NCBI GenBank assembly: GCA_903813345.2
Contig: CAIIXF020000010.1
Location: forward strand, 15,370,181 to 15,434,180
Direction of reading: 5' to 3'
Source: Owenia fusiformis
Lineage: Eukaryota; Annelida; Polychaeta; Sabellida; Oweniidae
DNA: 64,000 nt
Program-made: the position numbers and the translations under genes
The notes under the pieces: generated by a model
The model's input: only the letters and a program-made list of their open reading frames with translations
What the model was told of the DNA's origin: nothing
The model's database searches: none
Shown here: positions 11,328 through 22,706 of the stretch, piece by piece
Layout of the letters: each line of letters begins with the position of its first letter
Numbering within the stretch: the first letter of the stretch is position 1

Positions 11328-14300
11328 ATGAACGGGAAAATAACAACTTTTTTAATTTTAATTGGATATTTATTCGTGGACAGTTTGGCACAACGGACAG
11401 ATGGTACGTTTCGGAACAGATGGGTTAGATGTAGCCCTAGGTTTTGTACTTATAACTATATACAAGTGTAAAGCTGATTTTTGATTCCTTATTGATTCAT
11501 CATTATCAAATACGGAGCAAGCCGATGCAGTAATAAGAAGGGGAAACCCTCAGGGTTATAAGAATACAAATGTCCACGTCTAAATTTGAATTGAGAAGAC
11601 ATCGTCTCTGATTGGTCAAATTGAGCCATTCAATGGCGATTTCAAAATTTTCAAAATTTTCTAAAAATGCTTGGAATAATATCATGTTAATTTCTGGCAT
11701 GTTATTCAAGGCCATGATATCCAACATCGTAGCTCGTTATTTCACATAAAAATAAAGAAAGATGTAAGAAATATGCTTATTAAATCGATTAAAACATCAC
11801 AAGGACGTGTTGCATTCGGAAACTAATTACCAGCCGGTGTGGACAGACTAAGGTGGTAAGGAAGAGACGTATGTCTGTCTTCTCAAAGCCCTGGCATGGG
11901 GGTTTCCCTCCTCTTTGCAACAATGTAGCTAGTTTCGAAGTGACGCATGAATAAAGTATGTCAAGGAGTGACAGACGCTATATAATTTATATATCGGGTG
12001 TCCCATAAAAAATGCTTTTTGACAAGTTTATAAATACCGATTACTCAAATTTATCGAAAAATTATATAAAGTAGGCTTTGTGTATCATTTGTGATCTGTC
12101 ACATATTATGTGAGAATTGACAAATTGAAGAGTGTGTGTCAAAAAATCTGATATCATCGGAAAGAAGCTTTTTTCAAGATGAAATGTTTCTGTGTATTTT
12201 TTCAATGGATATCGCCTCCGATGACATAATTATTCTGTCAGTATGTTGAATGCAATGCATTTTTCAAATTTATAAGTCTATTTACAGTACATTTGATCAC
12301 GATTCATCTTCCAACAACGAAACAAATCAATAAATCTGACTCATAAACAAGCTCTTTTTGAGACTAAAATTGATTAACAAATGCTATCACCTGAAAGCAG
12401 GCACAAACGCTATGAAGGTCTCATTGCACAGCTCTGATAAAGGATATTTGACACGCATTTTTGAATTTGTAATTTCTCATATAATACAGTATGTGGCAAA
12501 TCTGTTTCATATATCGACTTATGATACCCTTAGGCTAGGCCTATAATTTATGAAAATTTTCAATAAATTTGAGAATTCGATTGCTGAGAATGTACAAAAA
12601 GCGATTCATTTTTGGAACACCAGATATATTTTATTACTATATTATTTATTACTTGACTTTGCAGTCAAGTGCGGACTTGATATATTATGGGTTTTTGATA
12701 CGTCATGCAGTATAAGCGAATCAAACCGCACATTGATAAGAAATTTTATCAAAGATGTTGCTGATAACTTTAACTACGGGGCAAATCCAGGACAGACGTT
12801 GGTAAGCAAATATCATTGAATCTTCAAAATAAAGGCACTATTACATGATGCATGCATTTATTTAATGGATTACATTATATTGATTTCCTCAAAACGAGTA
12901 CATTAGCCTCGAAAACATGATTAATTTGTATAAAGAAGTTATTCACCTGTCGGGAATCGATATGGGGAATATCACAAGGATGCATGATACAAGGATACAA
13001 GGATGGAACGCAGTGAGGCCATATCATATCTACAGGTGGATAACGACCTTATACCATGGTCAAGAGCAATATCCACCTCAAATCTTTAGTTGAATGAGAG
13101 AAAAAATGATTGAATCTTGGAAAGATTATCACAGATTATTCCAAAGTACATTTAGAATTAAGGGCAAGAAAAACACAATACTTGAAAATTGAAAAATTGA
13201 AAAATAAAGATTTTTTAACCAAAAAATTAAAATATTTGAAAATTGTGTTTTTTGGTAAAAAAATGAAAAAAAATAAAAAAAGGAATTTTTTTTAGAAAAT
13301 GAAAAATTTTGTAGAAAACGATTTTTTGGAAAAAAATGTAATCTTTAAAAATTTACCTGGGATGATATCGATATCATCCCTGATATCATCCATCTTATCC
13401 TGATATCACCCCTAATATCATCCCTGTCCCAAATATGTGATTTATCACTTGCTATTATATACCTAATATTGCTCTGACCATGATATGATACGAGGTTATA
13501 TAATGGTTGATTCCGTATATCGTGTTCATACTCAAGTGAGCATATGATATATATATTCAAAATATATTCCATATCATCCACAAATTCCAGTTGTACCAGG
13601 AAAATTGATTGAATTCCTTAGAATTTCAGGAAATAATTACAATTTTGGACAGTTCTGTTTTTGGATCACCCAGCATAAAATTAATTTGTAGATGAGTGTT
13701 CTTACGTTTGACAAAGGGGCAGAGCATCAGTTTTATTTCCACCAAGTAAAAAGTATTACAAAATTCAAAAGAATGGCATCAAATATCGATTTAAATGCCG
13801 TTCAATGCAAGACACTTACATGGCAAGCACTTCAACGTGCTCCAAAATATTTTGAAACGGCTAATGGAGGACGTGAGGAGGCGGCTGATGTTATACTTCT
13901 CGTCAGCGACGGGGTTACCTACCCTAGAAAGAAGGCATATAAGACAATTGCAGCTGCCCAACAATTCAAACTAAAGTAAGTAAGGAATTTTGACTAAATT
14001 ATACCTAAATTTTAAATTACTTCTAAATGATGGGGCAAGATGGGGCAAAATCCCAATGAGTCCTATCATGCCCCATCAAAAATGAACATGTCATTCTTTC
14101 CATGGGGCATCGTGGGATTTTTGATCATATGACGTGTTGGTTTAAGCCCAACATACACCAATAGGGCACGGTAGGACGGGACTGCATGGGGCACGATTGG
14201 ACAAAGTCATCAAGGTCCCATGTGACTCCGTGGGATTCGATGGGGCAAGTTGGGATTCGAAGGGGCAAGATGGGACTCGATGGGGCAAGTTGGGATTCGA

Positions 14301-16385
14301 AGGGGCAAGATGGGACGCGATGGGGCAAGTGGGATTTTGCCTCATTGGTGTATATTGAGCTTTAAATAGCGATTTGTCACAACCTAATTGATCAAACCTT
14401 GAATGTGTCTGGTTCCAATTTAAAAATGATTCAATATTATCAATCAAGGAAATTGTTTTCTCAGTCACTCATCAATTTTTGTTTTAGATATGAACTTTTT
14501 ATTTTTGCTTTGCCAAACGAATATGGAAACGATGGGCTTGGTGAGTTGGAAACGATGGCGAATGATGTCAGTGGGAGAATATTAAGACCTGGTCAATTTG
14601 AACAATTACCAAGATATGTAAAGAAACTCAGGAAGGCGTTATGCGCTGGTAATTTTATTAGATTATAGTTACTCTGTTATCAATATCCTAATCGTATAAG
14701 TGGGATAAACTAAATACCTAATAAGTAGGCTAATTGTGTTGATTTTCATTTATAAATATAGTCTGTTCTTCTAAAAATGTGTAACAGCGTGTACAATTTA
14801 AAAGAAGTCTCAATTGATAACATATAATAGATTTTAAAGAGATATGTTATCTGTTTGAGATGGCATAGAGTCAATGAGCAGCTGATTATTGTAAATATGT
14901 CTGCTTTACACTTAGTCAGGAAACCAGACGTTACGACAACGGTTAGTACTGACAGAACTACCCGACGGAGGAGAGGTCCGCCAACCCCGACTATGCCACC
15001 GATTGAAGTGACCCCTGATAAAAAGGAGACAACAAATCCAACGCGTGACCCTAATTTCTTCACTGAGAGTACTACCCGACGGAGGAGAGGTCCGCCAACC
15101 CCGACTATGCCACCGATTATAGTGACCCCTGGTAAAAAGGTTACATCAAACCCGACGCGTGACCCCGATTCCTTTACTGACAGTACTACCCGACGAATGA
15201 AAGGTCCGCCAACCCCGACTATACCACCGATTGTAGTGGCCCCTGATAAAAAGGAGACATCAAATCCGACGCGTGACCCTAATTCCTTCACTGACAGAAC
15301 TACCCGACGGAGGAGAGGTTTGCCAACCCCGACTATGCCACCGATTGTAGTGACCCCTGGTAAAAAGGTTACATCAAACCCGACGCGTGACCCTATTTCC
15401 TTCACTGACAGAACTACCCGACGAAGGAGAGGTCGGCGAACAACGACTATGCCACCGATTAAAGTGACCCCTGGTAAAAAGGTGACATCAAACCCGACGC
15501 GTGACCCTAATTCCTTCACTGACAGTACTACCCGACGAAGGAGAGGTCGGCGAACATCAACTATGCCACCGATTATAGTGACTTCTGGTAAAAAGATGAC
15601 ATCGAAGCCAACTCGAGACCCCAAAGTACTCCCTGACAGTACCACCACGGCATCGAGAGATGGTCGCACACAAGGAGGAGAACCATTAATCCCATCAACG
15701 GATGCCACAACACCCGACGACCAGACAGTTAAACCAGCTAGTGTTTTGTGTCCATTTGGGTTCCATGATGAAACGCACAAAGACTCTTGCCAAATATTTA
15801 TGTCTTCTTGTGACTTAAGAAACGAAAAGTGTTGCGGCTGTGGCTTTGCATTTGCCCATCCAGACAATGGGACATTGGTGAGTTGATTGTGGATCACAAG
15901 GCTTTTCAGTGTACTTTTCTAGCCTTTTTATTGAGTAGTAAAGTATTGCATTTGATAGCTAACAAAAATCTAAATATCAAATTTTATCAGTGCAATTACA
16001 AGTTAGAATGTAAAGACTTTTTGTATTATTCTGTTATCTCATGTAAGTATGACGAAATGATTTGATTTACGACAAACATTTGAGTTTTCGTGATGGTAGT
16101 CAGATCTTTTGATTCGTATTGGGCAATCTAATTTCGAACTTACCCAAACAGACTGGTATCATCCAGAAGGTATAAGAAGAGGGAGCATCTACACTCGGAA
16201 AATATTTTTGTTAAGCTAATTATGTGAAGATCTTATTTCAGCCGCAGTGGCCGACTTCTGTGTTGTATAAAGGAAAGTGTTATTGCGAATTGTGTCTGAA
16301 TACTGGCTGTATTCCTCCACATATAAAGGACACTTGGGCTAAGGAAAAGAGGCAATGGGAAAAATCACGAAATGGTGTCAAGTAA
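11328..16385 (+). CDS. secreted vWA protein with expanded T/P/R repeat linker (copy 2, 587 aa)
   Basis: Six exons: 11328-11403, 12665-12801, 13692-13975, 14488-14648, 14916-15877 and 16242-16385. Phases match copy 1, giving 587 codons plus TAA. Exons 1-4 have exactly the same lengths as in copy 1 (76, 137, 284, 161). The signal peptide begins MNGKITTFLILIGYLF. The vWA domain has MIDAS DTSCSIS at 37-43 and LLVSDG near 140-145. Exon 5 is twice as long as in copy 1 because a 114-bp unit (38 aa, starting TTRRRRGPPTPTMPP) is repeated six times, adding clusters of arginine and many Thr/Pro sites that could be O-glycosylated. The exon then continues to the shared CPFGF...DSCQIFM...CCGC motif. Exon 6 has CYCELCLNTGCIPP and a shorter tail. 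AATAAA hexamers at 16398 and 16407 are close behind the stop and are weak polyadenylation candidates. The gene lies 1.57 kb downstream of copy 1 in the same orientation. Confidence 0.88.
11991..12627. mobile_element. MITE in intron 1 of vWA copy 2
   Basis: The ends ATATCGGGTGTCCCATAAAA and its inverted counterpart TTTTTGGAACACCAGATATA bound about 0.64 kb. The arms match for roughly 200 bp (GTGTATCATTTGTGATCTGT pairs with the ATGTGGCAAATCTGTTTCAT side). Intron 1 of copy 1 lacks it, so insertion followed the duplication. No coding sequence. Confidence 0.65.
12950..13585. repeat. GATATC-rich foldback and A-rich low-complexity stretch in intron 2 of copy 2
   Basis: ACCTTATACCATGGTCAAGAGCAATAT (about 13048-13074) is imperfectly inverted at about 13455-13500. 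GATATCATCC units recur at 13360-13425. Between them (13110-13330) is poly-A/T-rich sequence with no credible coding content. Confidence 0.4.
14025..14345. repeat. GATGGGGCAAG minisatellite in intron 3 of copy 2
   Basis: About 20-bp units of GGGATTCGATGGGGCAAGTT type are tandem from about 14229 to 14335, with looser copies from 14030. ACATACACCAATAGGGCA and its relative CTCATTGGTGTATATTGAG border the block. The open frames on the minus strand through it are repeat artefacts. Confidence 0.65.
14957..15640 (+). repeat. six 114-bp in-frame tandem repeats inside exon 5 of vWA copy 2
   Basis: Units start at 14957, 15071, 15185, 15299, 15413 and 15527. Each begins ACTACCCGACG(G/A) and encodes 38 residues of the form TTRRxxG..T.TxPPI.V.P.KK.T, then NPTRDP..FT(D/E)(S/R). 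Copy 1 has a single related segment. Units 1, 2 and 4 share RRRRG(P/L)PTPT, while units 5 and 6 share RRRRGRRT(T/S)T, so duplication was stepwise. Confidence 0.9.
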
Positions 16386-16606
16386 AACAACGGAAAAAAT
16401 AAATGAAATAAAATGAAAAAGAACAGATTTCCAAATTCTCAAAGGAAACAAGTGAAGCATCTTGATCTACGTGTGATCGGTGATTCCAGTCTTTGAATAT
16501 GCTTCATGAAGATCTTTCTGATACCCACAACTTCTTTTTGTGTTTCTGTTTCATTTGCAACATGACTCAATAACTGTCAAAAGATTGGCAACCTTATACT
16601 GTAATT

Positions 16607-17600
16607 ACCCAGAGACTAGCAGGAAGTTAATAGTTCCACCACCAGGTGGCTGATTCGGGTTTATTAACATGGCAGGTATATAAGAAAGTTTCCTTAAAGG
16701 AATATTCCTTGCCAGACCCTTTCTCTCTTGATATGGTAGCTATAATCATATATATAGTTTCCATATTTAGCAAAACATGGGAAAATGTTTTAATATGGTC
16801 AATATTGATCATTTAAAAATCTAGTGCTTATTTCCAGTGAGCTGCCATCTTTTAAGATTTCTTGCAGGAAGTGATGTCATCAACTCTCAACTTCTATAAC
16901 ATTGCCCATGACAGTATAGGAAAGTAGCACAAAATCACTTATAGACAAGTGATCATTACTTTCTGTGCAAAAATATTTTCAGGGCTTGTCAACTTAGAAT
17001 AAAAGAAGAGATTTTCAGAAGGATTAAATAAGATACAAAGTTGAAAAAGAATATTTAGCTGGTTTTGTAATTCTTAAAAGCTCCTCACCTAATGCTATAT
17101 GCAAAGTTGAGAGTCGATGACATCACTTCCTGTGTGAAATTTTAAAAGATGGCAGCTTACTGGAATTGAGCATCACATTTCTAAGTGATCAAATTTCACC
17201 ATATCAAAACATTTTTGCGTATTTTGCTAAACATGGCAAGCATATATATGGTTATAGCTACCATATGAGGAGAGAGATGGTTTGGCAAGGAATATTCCTT
17301 TAAACATGAATATTATCAGTTTAAGCGGATCAATTTTCATATAATCCTTATTTGTCTGATAATTATACAATCGAAATTATGTCCAGTAAAAGAAAACATT
17401 ATCTGCTCAACACAAGAAAAGATATTTCACTTTTTGTGATTTTGTAACATGGGGTCTATGGGGAATCTCCCCGACGTAAATATAGAACGCATATTTTCAA
17501 AGAAGATTACATTTAAAGTTGGTAAATACATTTTAGACCACATTTGTAGATGCAATTTAATGAAGTAATCAAGATTATTTCTACTCGAATTAATATTGAA
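16607..17600. mobile_element. MITE family 'CCACCAGGTGG', copy A, with a nested foldback
   Basis: It begins near ACCCAGAGACTAGCAGG, followed by TCCACCACCAGGTGGCTGATT, and ends near TCAAGATTATTTCTACTCG. It shares this layout with copies at 36441-36866, 43091-43520 and about 49001-49395. It is longer because a palindromic element (about 16700-17305, arms with GGAATATTCCTTGCCA and AGCTGCCATCTTTTAA) sits inside it. Confidence 0.6.
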
Positions 17601-18592
17601 TTGTATTTTTGGCATTCAGTGAACATAACAAATACAAAATCAAAAATGTAAGCATGTTCTACATTGTATCGAAAAAAACACCTTCGTCTAGATTAGATTC
17701 AACTTAAATCTAGGTCATGACATTTGCCCCGATTCATCGGCCGGCGCCAGACCGTATTTTGTTCAAAACTGATTTCAATTTTTTTTGCTTCAAATTGACT
17801 AAACCTATTTTTAAAATCATGTACAAGTTTATAGGAGTTCACATCAGACCTCAAAGGAGGACGGAAAGTATCTCAACAGATTTCGGAGAGATGAGAGAAT
17901 AATTTCGACTTTGAGACAGGGAAGATGTAAACAACCCACCCACGCGTTTTTCTGATTTTCAACCCCCTCCACCCCTGCTTTTTCAATTTTTATTACATCA
18001 ACATGTTGCGTTTTGAGACACAGGGAACCCCTTTAAAGATTCTCGCAATCTTTATCCAATCAGCGTTTGCGATGTGTACCGGCTCACGTATAAAAGGCGA
18101 ATCCAACTCAAATCCATGCAGGGGTGTATGAGGTACTCGAATAGGAAAGAGCTCGTGAAATCTGAATTTATATGCACATGGTCAATGTTTACACATGTTT
18201 GGAGTGATATGGGTGTGGTTCCGAATTTGAAGTCATTGCCGGAAAATATGATTTTAATACGTGAAATTATATCTATAAATGCAGCACTAAAAATAACAGT
18301 ACACATGAAGTACATGTATGTTTGTGTCCAGAAATGTTTGAAACCCTTACGGAAAATTCTGTCTGCATTTTGTCACCATTGCTCTTTCTTCCCGCATTCT
18401 AGTGCTGTTTGAATGAATATATTAATTAATGTATTTCTAACTAAAATATATCACATTTTTTATAAACCACTAACATTTAGATCATAAAAAAAATTATTCA
18501 ATACTTGAGTGAGCACGATATGCAAGGGTTACTAAGTTGGCACAGTAAATGACCACTGATATGTGTTAGTCCATGCACACAGCGTATTCTGC
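17601..18592. other. intergenic, repeat fragments
   Basis: No gene is supported. At 17717-17795 there is half of the GC-rich palindromic family seen complete at 32299-32427 (GACATTTGCCCCGATTCATC then GGCCGGCGCC then GTATTTTGTTCAAAA). Near 17846 the KGGRKVSQQIS peptide fragment occurs. Open frames at 18052-18412 overlap on both strands and show no recognisable protein. Confidence 0.35.
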
Positions 18593-18985
18593 TAAGGCCA
18601 TAAGAAGTACATTCTCTGTTTTGCGTCCCCTTGCTTGCACGATTTTGAGTAAATCAAAAAAAAAACACATCCAAATAGTACCATCGCATTTCATTCAATC
18701 AGAATCGGACGAAATGGCAGATCATTTGATGTGCGTCAAAATTGACAGTGTTATTGATTACTTTAGCATACATTGTGTATTTTCTTATTTTGTACCCTTG
18801 TATAATAGCTATGCTTAAATATATTGTATAGGATGTATAGATATGTGTTTGTAATCACTGCAAATTGGCATGTCATTCCTTTATATGCCCATAAACAAGT
18901 TTGTGTTTGTTTTCCTTGTACCCTTGCATGATTTGGATTTTGCCATGACGCAAAACAAATAACCTACTTCTTATGGCCTAATACA
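18593..18985. mobile_element. MITE-like foldback, about 0.39 kb
   Basis: AGGCCATAAGAAGTACATTC...TGTTTTGCGTC at the left is inverted at the right as GACGCAAAACA...CTACTTCTTATGGCCTAA. The adjacent CCCTTGCTTGCACGATTT / AATCATGCAAGGG arms match imperfectly. There is no coding capacity. Confidence 0.55.
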
Positions 18986-19399
18986 CATTTTTGCTAACAC
19001 CCCTCACTTTCATAGTGAAGTGACTAATTGGTTTATGTTTACTATACGTTTTAATGTGTTTCGGGTTCCTTGTTACAGCAAGGGGGGCCAGTAAAGTAGA
19101 CTAACATGTTTGCATGGCAAGTTTTGATCGAATATGTGAGACACTTTAAATAACTAATTCCTTTTAGATAAAGTGGAAAACAATATTTCTCATGTTATTT
19201 TCCCCATAGGGAAAACTCATGAGATCCGTTGCTTTCAGCTTAATTTTGGTCACCCATGATGGATATGTTTAAAACCCCTGAAACCAAGTCCCTTCTCCTG
19301 GCCAGAAATTGTTGATTTTCACCATTCTGAGCGCTTTTCAAGTGATTTTGGTCCAAAGGTTTGAAATGTATACTGGAATATTTGGAAACATACCCCCCC

Positions 19400-19605
19400 C
19401 GCCTTTGCAAAAGCTGGCTATGGGCCTGACTTCACGAGGTGCTCAAAGGCACCCTTAGAATCAATGTATAGTTGCTGCCTGTCGACCCACTCAAGATACA
19501 CATTCTTGAAGCCATCCTTGAAGTGTGTGGCTAGGGAGGTGTTCATTGCTGACATCAGCTGATTGAGATTCGGGTCGGATATCCTCTCACCTATACTATA
19601 CATAC
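19400..19605 (-). pseudogene. unidentified ORF fragment, probably transposon-derived
   Basis: On the minus strand an open frame reads MYSIGERISDPNLNQLMSAM and continues to a stop near 19418. Its composition is more protein-like than that of its surroundings. It abuts CAGGCCCATAGCCAGC plus a G-tract (about 19390-19432), a form seen at termini of some DNA transposons. No family was recognised, and 5' and 3' coding context is missing. Confidence 0.25.
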
Positions 19606-19999
19606 TTCGATATCATAGCTCTTTGCAAGTACAAATTGACAACACCAATATTTAACCATGTCAACAATTCATCCAAAAGTGTTTATTTGATGTCGTATAA
19701 CAATGATTTATCATGGAAATCCTTACCCCGATGTCAATGGTCAATACTCATGATCAGTTGATTGTCAGGAATTTTTAGTACAATAAGGTCAGATATAAGT
19801 TCCTTTAGTGTCAAACTTTCATGAAGAAAAATGCAAATGAAAAAGTTTATAGCAAAATTAGCAAAACTTAGTTATTGAACGCCCTGTATATGTAACCCAG
19901 ATACAAGCACACAATAAATCTGCTTGGTTAAATGGCGATAGAAATAACTTTTCAATAAAGATGGCAGAGCAATTAATCTGTTATTATGAAATTCTACAA

Positions 20000-20550
20000 C
20001 TGCTGCCACCTTTATATCGGCCTAAAATATGATGCGAATGCAAATACTATCCATTGGATTACACAACTGGCACAAAATCTAACATGGCTCTCGAAGTGAG
20101 TAAGATTACGACACAGATGTCGCTGTTGAAAAGGTAGAAGAATCTATGTTTAAAATCGGGATAATGGTTGATGGATATCCAGTTTATCAGTGCAATCACC
20201 AGTGAAAATGTACAGACTTTACATTTTATTTTGTTTATGTCTTGTGTATTATAATTTCATAAAAAGTATTACGAAATTATTTGGTTCACTACAAATATTT
20301 GCTTTTTTTGTGACGGGTGGTCTTGAGTTTGAAATCTGTTGGAAAGTGTTGAAAATTCGAATAGATGGCGGAAAAAGCGATTTTTCTAGAGACATTTTGA
20401 GTTCCAAGGGGGACATATAGAGCTATAACGTGGAATATGTGGTTGGTAACTGGAATCTTAGTTTTTTCATACTTGATCCGAAGATTTGCATGTTTTTCAA
20501 TTGAATTGTATGGGACCGTTTAATAGTGGAGTATGGTGGGTATGCATACT
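20000..20550 (+). pseudogene. relic of a lost vWA gene copy (intron 5 only)
   Basis: This region is clearly homologous to the fifth intron of copy 1 (about 9060-9440) and in part copy 2 (about 15970-16090). Shared blocks include TTTATCAGTGCAATYAC, ATTCGAATAGATGGCGGAAAA, TAGAGACATTTTGAGTTC, GGGGACWTAT and AATTGTGGA / AATAGTGGAGTAT. No exon 5 or exon 6 flanks it. It therefore marks a former array member between copy 2 and copy 3 whose exons were deleted or overwritten. Confidence 0.65.
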
Positions 20551-21899
20551 TCCCTCCAAAGGCCGGGTAGATATCGGCAATAATTCTATCGGTGATAATT
20601 TTGGTCCTAAAGTTAAATTAGAAAACAATGATCATGAGAAACAATGAGAAAAAAGAATATCGTAAACGTAATATATATTCATTACTAATATGAAAACAAG
20701 AAGCGAACCACCAAGAATAAGAGTTCTGTGAAATAAGGTATATTCTAAGGCAATGATTTATATTTTTCCACCACATGCACTGATTAACTTGGACAATACC
20801 CTGGGTACGGACGTGTTCTCAGTCAAGCATAAAAAGGGACTCCGGTGAATCATAATGAGCAAGTATGTTGAAATTAGAATACTAATCAGACCGATAGAAT
20901 AAAGAATCAATTTAACAGTTTTAAGATTTAAAATTGGCAGTGTAGAAATTCATATCTGCTAATTTACAACCATATCAATAGCAGAGTTTACTAAATATTA
21001 TGTCAGAACAATAGATAATGTCATTATTAGTTGTTCAATATACTTATAGAGGTTAAAACTGCAGCTGGTCAAACGCATAATCAATGTCATTAAATGAAAC
21101 GATTGATATATGAGATGGATGACCACAATCCGACCTTACGTTGTCAAGTGAAGCAGAACCGTGTTTTTTAGTGATGTACTTTTAATTTCTAACCAATTTA
21201 TGGTATAATGTGTTGTTTTTTACATAAACCTTATTTGACCGACACATTAACCTGGTGTTGTGAGTGAAGCATGTCTAGGAACTCGGGATGACAAGACTGT
21301 GTAATTGGGTATATTGATTGAAGTGATCGTGGAGTAAAAATTATCTGGGAAGTAAAACGAATCTCCTAAAATGGTAAGTTTATTTAAATTTCTATTTGGA
21401 TTTCGAAGAGCTGAACCATGTAGAAGAGATTTTTACAGACAAGATATTAGGACTAAAAACCTTAAAACCTAAAATTGCCGCTTTACCATATCCAGTAAAA
21501 ATGGTACTCGTCACAAAAGCGTTTTATTTATCCTGAATTCAAGATATCAATACTAGATTAGAAAATATCCAATGATTTTTTGTCCAAACAATTGAAAATC
21601 TTCATTACCATCAAATGAAAAAAGCAAATACGTTGTAGCACACTTATATCTGACTTTCTCGTCTTGAACTTTTTATATTACCCATGAGAAAATAGTGTAA
21701 AACCTGTCTGAGCGAACACCACTCTCTGGTGAAAACTGTACCCTCAAATAACCCACGCGCGGTTTCTCGAGGGATGTCGATTTTTGATGAATAAAAGAGG
21801 ACAGATCCAGTTTAAACAAACGCACACTACCCATCTCGTGACCGCATTTAAAAAGGATACAGGGTACAGTTAAGTTGCAAATGGAGCGGGTATTCTCCA
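20551..21899. other. intergenic, nothing recognised
   Basis: AT-rich sequence without a supported exon, RNA gene or clear repeat structure. A small open frame at 21673-21900 overlaps the start of the next foldback and is not credible. Confidence 0.35.
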
Positions 21900-22445
21900 T
21901 TTATGAATATTTGGCTTTGTATAAAAAACTGCCTACCTCATACCCACCTACCCACGTACGTGGGACACGATATAGTCTTTGAAAGGTTCAATTTTAAAGA
22001 TCTTAGTTTATTAAATCTTAGTCTATGATGAATTATAGATACATTTGTAGCGACCCTTGATAGCAAATTACTACTACATTCCAGCTGGATTCGATTCCCA
22101 CTCGGGGCATCGAAATTAGCACACTTTCTTTCAATTTCTTTATCTGGCTTGTTGGACCTATGCTAGGGGTCTTTGGTCATTTATTCCCCATTGGGCGCCC
22201 TCAGGTCATTACACATTAAAATGCATCCATATGCCTTTATTTATGGATCTGTCATCTGTCTAGTCACATAAAATAAAGCCGGAATTGTAGAAATGTTAAT
22301 ATTTTCAGCTATTTAGAGATTTAACAATCTTTAAAATTGAACCCTTCGATGACTGTATCATGTTCCACGTAGGTGGGTAGGTGGGTATGAGGTAGGAGGT
22401 TTTTTAAAAGCCATGAACATTTGGCTTTTCTTGTAATAATACGTT
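21900..22445. mobile_element. foldback with CCCACCTACCCAC arms and SINE-like core
   Basis: Left arm: CTACCTCATACCCACCTACC (about 21932) to GGTTCAATTTTAAAGAT (about 21985). Right arm: the inverse, ATCTTTAAAATTGAACCC (about 22327) to GGTGGGTAGGTGGGTATGAG. The core near 22085 contains GGATTCGATTCCCACTCGGG, which resembles a tRNA box B, so a SINE fragment may be enclosed. Related sequence occurs near 53900-53990. Confidence 0.5.
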
Positions 22446-22706
22446 GCAAACTGCTCGATGAATCCATACAATGTATAGTAGAACACTTAGAATATATGTA
22501 AAATCCAGTATACATTCAGAACTATGGAAATAAAAAACGTCCTCCATTTGCAACTTTGCTGTAGCCTGTATTTCTTTTAAAGGAATTCATGATAAAGTAT
22601 GGGGTATAGTGGTGTGAAATGGCTACTCATAAGTACTTTGGATTTATCCAAGCTGAATCATCTTATACTGTTATATCTAGTATTTTGTCTTATTTTACGA
22701 AAGGTG

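Noticed and set aside
14746-15897. Long (383-codon) minus-strand open frame opposite exon 5 of vWA copy 2
   Set aside because: It is the shadow of the 114-bp in-frame repeats: a unit length divisible by three keeps the antisense frame open. It lacks splice or protein-family support. The same applies to the minus-strand frame at 8325-8990.
18052-18412. Overlapping ORFs on both strands (87 and 112 aa)
   Set aside because: They are mutual shadows with no recognisable protein features or splice context.
19380-19432. C/G-tract plus CAGGCCCATAGCC as a complete transposon
   Set aside because: Only one end was found; no inverted partner or target duplication could be identified.
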